From Fibrella rubiginis (GTDB taxonomy: Bacteria > Bacteroidota > Bacteroidia > Cytophagales > Spirosomataceae), in assembly GCF_017353185.1 (NCBI RefSeq), contig NZ_JAFMYV010000009.1:62001-126000 (forward strand): DNA of 64,000 bases, given 5' to 3'. Position numbers and translations under genes: made by a program. Numbering within the stretch: position 1 is the stretch's first letter; the number at the start of each line of letters is the position of its first letter. The notes under the pieces are model-generated. The model was given only the letters and a program-made list of their open reading frames with translations. It was not told where the DNA came from and made no database searches. This document shows positions 60,425-64,000 of the stretch, piece after piece.

Positions 60425-61498
60425 CTACAGCCGTACGATTTCGCCGGTGCGTACGCTTTCGTCGCAGGCGAAGGCAATGCGGAGGCTGTTGACGGCGTCG
60501 GCGAGGTGGTCGGTGAGGTCGAGGTTTTCGGTGATGGCGCGGAGGAAGTAGTGCTGCTCGCGGTTGCAGAGTTCCTGGTGGTCGGGCTCGTCGGTCATGT
60601 CGATCCAGGTGTCGGGCTGCGTAAACTCGTCGGCGGGGCTCAGCTGAGCGCTATGCACGCGCAGGGACTCGGTTTTGGTGTGGGCGTCTACGTTGTCGGA
60701 GTTGCCACCCGACCCGGCGTTTTTTGCCACGATAGACACGCAGCCTTTGGGACCGATCACGTCTTTCACGAAGAAGGCCGTTTCGCTCACCATGGGTCCC
60801 CAGGCAGCTTCGTACCAGCCCACAGAGCCGTCGTCAAACCGCATCTGAAGCTGGCCGTAGTTGTAATTGTCGGCGGGAATATCGTCGGTCAGCCGGGCGC
60901 CGATGGCACTTACCCAAACGGGTTTCGAGCGGGTCATCTGGCACATCACGTCGATGTAGTGCACGCCGCAGTCGACAATCGGGCTGAGCGATTTCATCAG
61001 GTTGCGGTGCACGGTCCACATGTAGCCGTGGCTCTGCTGGTTGAGGTTCATGCGCATCACCAGCGGTTTGCCCAGTTGCTGCGCTTCGCTGATAAACCGC
61101 ATCCAGGAGGGGTGAACCCGCAAGATATAGCCTACCACCACTTTTTTGCCCGCCTTCACAGCGGCCGCCACCACGCGCTCAGACCCCGCCACGGTGTCGG
61201 CCAGGGGTTTTTCGATGAACACATGGCAGCCTGCTTCCAGGGCCTGAATGGCAAAGGCCTCGTGGGTGTCGGGGTAGGTAGAGATGCAGACAGCGTCGGG
61301 CGCGGTGTCGGCGAGGGCGGTGGTGTAGTTGTCGAAGAGGGGGTAGCTACCGCCGAGTTTGTCGTTCAGAACGACTTTACTTTCGCCGGTCGAGACAAGG
61401 CCGACGATCTGGAAACCGTCGAGGGTGTGGTAGGCGGTGGCGTGGGAAGCACCCATGTTGCCGCAACCGACAACCAGCACGCGTAGGGGAGAGGGCAT
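60425..61498 (-). CDS. Gfo/Idh/MocA family oxidoreductase, cytoplasmic
   Basis: 357 residues from ATG 61498, without signal peptide (unlike the other two family members in this window). Rossmann motif VVGCGNMGASH, EKP motif FIEKPLADTVAGSERV, VVGYILRVHPSWMRFISEA, the active-site HYIDVMCQMT (Asp/His) and GQLQMRFDDGSVGWYEA. It leads a leftward trio with subunit 3 and the GMC dehydrogenase. Together these could oxidise a sugar in the periplasm and reduce the keto product in the cytoplasm, or the reverse; this is inferred. Confidence 0.9.
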   Translation of the reverse strand: MPSPLRVLVVGCGNMGASHATAYHTLDGFQIVGLVSTGESKVVLNDKLGGSYPLFDNYTTALADTAPDAVCISTYPDTHEAFAIQALEAGCHVFIEKPLADTVAGSERVVAAAVKAGKKVVVGYILRVHPSWMRFISEAQQLGKPLVMRMNLNQQSHGYMWTVHRNLMKSLSPIVDCGVHYIDVMCQMTRSKPVWVSAIGARLTDDIPADNYNYGQLQMRFDDGSVGWYEAAWGPMVSETAFFVKDVIGPKGCVSIVAKNAGSGGNSDNVDAHTKTESLRVHSAQLSPADEFTQPDTWIDMTDEPDHQELCNREQHYFLRAITENLDLTDHLADAVNSLRIAFACDESVRTGEIVRL

Positions 61499-61672
61499 GT
61501 GGGAGGGAATGTAAAATGTAAAATGAAGAAGGGCACGATGCGCGAAGCTAAATGCGCGTAGCACAGCAACAATTACGCAAAACTACGCATTCACCCTATC
61601 GAACGAGGGCCGGTGACTGGTTTATGAGACTGGTTTGTGATAAGGTGCGTTACCTTAATACATCGCCCCATT

Positions 61673-62758
61673 ATGACCATCCGACAACAGCTCTTTCGGC
61701 TTACCCACTGGGAAACCTGGGATTACCGCATCAAACTGATACCGTTGCTGCCCATCTGGTTCTGGCATTGCCTGCGGAGCCGGTCACCCTGGTTTTTTAC
61801 CCCCTCGAACCCTACGCTGACGTTTGGCGGCTTTGAGGGCGAAGGCAAGCGCGAAATGTACGAGCAACTCCCGCCCGACCTGTACCCCAAAAGCATGTAT
61901 ATCAGCCCTGATGCTGATTTCAGTGAGGTGGCGCAGCAGGTAACAGCTACGTTTGGCGAGTATCCGGTAGCAGTGAAACCCAACGTGGGCATGATGGGCC
62001 TGCTGTTTCGCATTATCCACTCGCCCGACGACCTGCGGCAATACCACGAGCAGGTTGGCGTCGATTATATTGTGCAGGCACTGATCACATACCCCATCGA
62101 GGTGAGTGTGTTCTATTACCGGATGCCGGGTGCCGAGCGGGGTACCATTACGGGCTTCGTGCGGAAAGACGAACTGGCCGTGGTGGGCAATGGCCGCGAT
62201 ACGCTCTGGACACTGATACAAGCCTACGCCCCCGTGCGCTACCGCCTGCCCGAAATGCAGGCCAAACACGCCAACCGCCTCGACATGGTGGTGCCTGCCG
62301 GGGAACTGTACGCGCTGAGTCACGCCCTGAACCAGACCCGCGGTGGACAACTGGTGAGCCTTGCCCACGAAAAAGACGAGCAACTGCTGGCCCTGTTCGA
62401 CCGGTTAAGTCATTACACGGGACAGTTTTATTTTGGCCGCTACGACATCAAAACCACGTCGGTGGCCGACCTGAAAGCAGGACGGAACTTCTCGATTCTG
62501 GAGTTCAACGGGGCCGGGGCCGCACCGCATCACGTCTACGGCAACGGTCATTCGCTCTGGCAGGCCTATGATATCGTGCTTCATCACTGGGCCATGCTGG
62601 CCAAAATTTCGCGCGAAAACCATCGGCGGGGGGTGCCGTACTGGGGCTTCCGGCAAGGATGGAAGCAGTTGAAAGACGCACAGATCCATCTGCAACACCT
62701 GAAACGCATGGACCTCACCTTACTGGTGGAACCGGATGTGGTTGGGGCTGTGGTGTAG
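61673..62758 (+). CDS. ATP-grasp-like protein (D-Ala-D-Ala ligase-like)
   Basis: 361 residues from ATG 61673. The N-terminal part HWETWDYRIKLIPLLPIWFW is hydrophobic and probably membrane-associated. The rest has ATP-grasp features: FGEYPVAVKPNVGMMGLL (nucleotide-binding Lys and Gly loop), VDYIVQALITYPIEVSVFYY, and the late YFGRYDIKTTSVADLKAGRN followed by FSILEFNGAGAAP with the metal-binding Glu/Asn pair. Members of this group occur singly in Bacteroidota and are sometimes labelled D-alanine-D-alanine ligase, but no function is proven. It is divergent from the Gfo/Idh gene. Confidence 0.72.
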   Translation: MTIRQQLFRLTHWETWDYRIKLIPLLPIWFWHCLRSRSPWFFTPSNPTLTFGGFEGEGKREMYEQLPPDLYPKSMYISPDADFSEVAQQVTATFGEYPVAVKPNVGMMGLLFRIIHSPDDLRQYHEQVGVDYIVQALITYPIEVSVFYYRMPGAERGTITGFVRKDELAVVGNGRDTLWTLIQAYAPVRYRLPEMQAKHANRLDMVVPAGELYALSHALNQTRGGQLVSLAHEKDEQLLALFDRLSHYTGQFYFGRYDIKTTSVADLKAGRNFSILEFNGAGAAPHHVYGNGHSLWQAYDIVLHHWAMLAKISRENHRRGVPYWGFRQGWKQLKDAQIHLQHLKRMDLTLLVEPDVVGAVV

Positions 62759-62849
62759 GGGTTACGGGTACGACATGTTTGTAGCAAGAAGATTACTTAT
62801 GTAGTAGCCCTGTAGCTGGCTTGGAAGTGGGTGGGTTCTATACAAAAAA

Positions 62850-62881
62850 GAGGCCGTCCGGGATAAATCCGGGACGGCCTC
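62850..62881 (-). terminator. Intrinsic terminator of the Bax inhibitor-1 gene
   Basis: 15-nt arms (GAGGCCGTCCGGGAT and ATCCGGGACGGCCTC) with one mismatch and a 2-nt loop. On the minus strand the hairpin is followed by TTTTTT (complement of 62844-62849). It lies 23 nt past the stop at 62904. Confidence 0.88.
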
Positions 62882-62903
62882 ATTGCACAAAAACCATGCG
62901 CTA

Positions 62904-63620
62904 TTATTTACGCCCGCCGAAGAAGCGCAGCAGGTAGAGAAACATGTTGACAAAGTCGAGGTAAAGGCGGAGGGCACCTATAATGGCCCCCTTACGCTCT
63001 TCGTGCGGCGTCAGGCCGAGGGTAATCATGGCTTTGATCCGTTGGGTGTCGTAGGCCGTCAACGCGGTGAAGATCAGCACACCCACGAAACTCGTGATCC
63101 AGTAGATCGTTTCGCTATGCAGGAAGATATTCACGACCGAGGCGATAATGAGGCCAATAATGCCCATAAACAGCAGGTTGCCCCAGCTGCTCAGGTCCGT
63201 TTTGGTCATGTAGCCGTAGGCACTCATGGCCCCAAACGTGCCCGCCGTTATGAAAAACGTCGACGCGATGGATGAGCCGGTATAGATCAGAAAGATAACG
63301 GCCATTGTCAGCCCGTTTACGGCCGCGTAGGTAATGAACAGGGCCGTAGCTGCCGACGAGGATAGCCGGTTGATTGCCGCCGAAAGGCCAATGACCATGA
63401 GCACTTCACTGATCAGTAACCCGTAGAAAACCAGCCGGTTACTGAAGATCATGGTCAACAGTGCCTCTGACGAAGCCGTGTAGATGGACACTACTGCCGT
63501 AATGAGCAGGGCAATGCTCATCCAGCCGTAGACCTGCGTCATAAAAGCGGCCTGCTCACGCTGAACATCTTCGGGCGTGATATACCTGTTTTGAACAAAC
63601 GATTGATTCTTATTCTCCAT
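62904..63620 (-). CDS. Bax inhibitor-1/YccA family membrane protein
   Basis: 238-residue protein with seven hydrophobic helices (for example FMTQVYGWMSIALLITAVVS, GLTMAVIFLIYTGSSIASTF, GNLLFMGIIGLIIASVVNIF) and the family signature near the end: TALTAYDTQRIKAM, with the conserved Asp, then GALRLYLDFVNMFLYLLRFF. In E. coli the relative YccA is an FtsH substrate; homologues are pH-dependent calcium-leak channels. It acts in the inner membrane. Single gene with its own intrinsic terminator. Confidence 0.95.
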   Translation of the reverse strand: MENKNQSFVQNRYITPEDVQREQAAFMTQVYGWMSIALLITAVVSIYTASSEALLTMIFSNRLVFYGLLISEVLMVIGLSAAINRLSSSAATALFITYAAVNGLTMAVIFLIYTGSSIASTFFITAGTFGAMSAYGYMTKTDLSSWGNLLFMGIIGLIIASVVNIFLHSETIYWITSFVGVLIFTALTAYDTQRIKAMITLGLTPHEERKGAIIGALRLYLDFVNMFLYLLRFFGGRK

Positions 63621-63731
63621 GAGGCTGCGTAATCGGGATGTTTAAGACATAAAACTATTGGGGTAGCAACTTAACCAAATCACACAGGTATAGAACAATT
63701 TTCCTGGCATTATAGTGTATACTTTCCTCAA

Positions 63732-64000
63732 TTATCGTACCACCAACAGTCGCTCGGTGAGGCGTTTGGAGCCAGATTCCACGGCTACCACGTAGCTACC
63801 CGCCGCCAGCGACTGCACATTCATACCCATCGTATGGTCGGTGAGGCGACTCACCGGCACACCCACGTTCCGCCCGTTGGGGTCATAGAGAGCTACCCGG
63901 TCAATGCCCGCCGAGAAGGCATCCGTTTCTAGCAATACCTGATCCGACGCTGGGTTGGGATACAGCCGGAATGCCGCTGCCAGGGGTTCGGTGGCCGTGA
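63732..64000 (-). CDS. C-terminus of a T9SS-secreted protein (type A sorting domain), partial
   Basis: The last 89 codons of a gene that starts beyond the window. The pattern FRLYPNPASDQVLLET, then VALYDPNGRNVG and LAAGSYVVAVESGSKRLTER ending LLVVR, is the type IX secretion system C-terminal sorting domain (YPNP start, LxxGxY, Lys/Arg before the end). The protein is exported and anchored or released at the surface by T9SS. The functional domain lies outside the window. Confidence 0.9.
   Translation of the reverse strand, partial: TATEPLAAAFRLYPNPASDQVLLETDAFSAGIDRVALYDPNGRNVGVPVSRLTDHTMGMNVQSLAAGSYVVAVESGSKRLTERLLVVR

Noticed and set aside
60506..61486. 326-codon open frame on the plus strand
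   Set aside because: Antisense to a clear Gfo/Idh gene; Val/Gly/His-rich with no domain pattern.

Overview
The window reads as chromosomal DNA of a Bacteroidota bacterium, most likely Cytophagales (Spirosoma-like). The signs are a SusC/SusD pair, an ECF sigma factor of the Bacteroidetes expansion type, a type IX secretion C-terminal sorting domain, TAnnTTTG promoter motifs, DUF6600 and DUF6169-type proteins, and many Tat-exported Gfo/Idh and GMC oxidoreductases. Most genes are GC-rich. Three patches are clearly AT-richer and look acquired: about 18.9-19.9 kb, 20.2-22.3 kb and 54.0-57.7 kb. Gene calls rest on reading the translated sequence; no database search was run.

Left arm (1-18.9 kb): a two-sided uronate utilisation locus. 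Leftward run susC, susD, a Gfo/Idh oxidoreductase, a GMC oxidoreductase and uxuA (cut by the window edge). Rightward run an ECF sigma factor, uxaC, kdgK, eda and an ExuT-type transporter. Together these give uptake, isomerisation, dehydration, phosphorylation and aldol cleavage of D-glucuronate; the UxuB reductase step is not visible. Next to them lie an L-rhamnose mutarotase, a GH106-like alpha-L-rhamnosidase, an NTF2-like protein and a KdgF-like cupin. A substrate carrying both uronic acid and rhamnose is therefore likely. The uxaC/kdgK junction is abnormal: uxaC runs past its usual end and kdgK lacks an ATG.

18.9-22.7 kb: an AT-rich accessory patch with small orphan ORFs, a truncated DUF6169-like gene, a J-domain membrane protein, an unknown 188-residue protein, two attC-like sites and a pair of about 200-bp direct repeats. 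There is no integrase in the window.

22.7-53.6 kb: ordinary chromosome. It holds a LacI regulator, a PAS histidine kinase, a P450, a ribose/ADP-ribose operon (RbsU-like transporter, ADP-ribosylglycohydrolase, ribokinase), three DEAD-box helicases, a class A beta-lactamase, several exported esterases and hydrolases, an alcohol dehydrogenase, an amidohydrolase, DinB, DUF3820 and RibD-C proteins.

53.6-58.1 kb: an AT-rich three-gene ABC-3C (ABC three-component) conflict system. It sits between a remnant of a Fic gene and a DUF433 antitoxin gene that seems to have lost its end. The ATPase gene is interrupted by a single in-frame TGA. To its right lie a GMC/gluconate-dehydrogenase subunit 3/Gfo-Idh cluster, an ATP-grasp-like protein, a Bax inhibitor-1 protein and the end of a secreted T9SS substrate.

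A striking genome-level feature is the density of long, nearly perfect inverted repeats between genes. At least a dozen occur in several sequence families, and some fill the whole gap between convergent stop codons.
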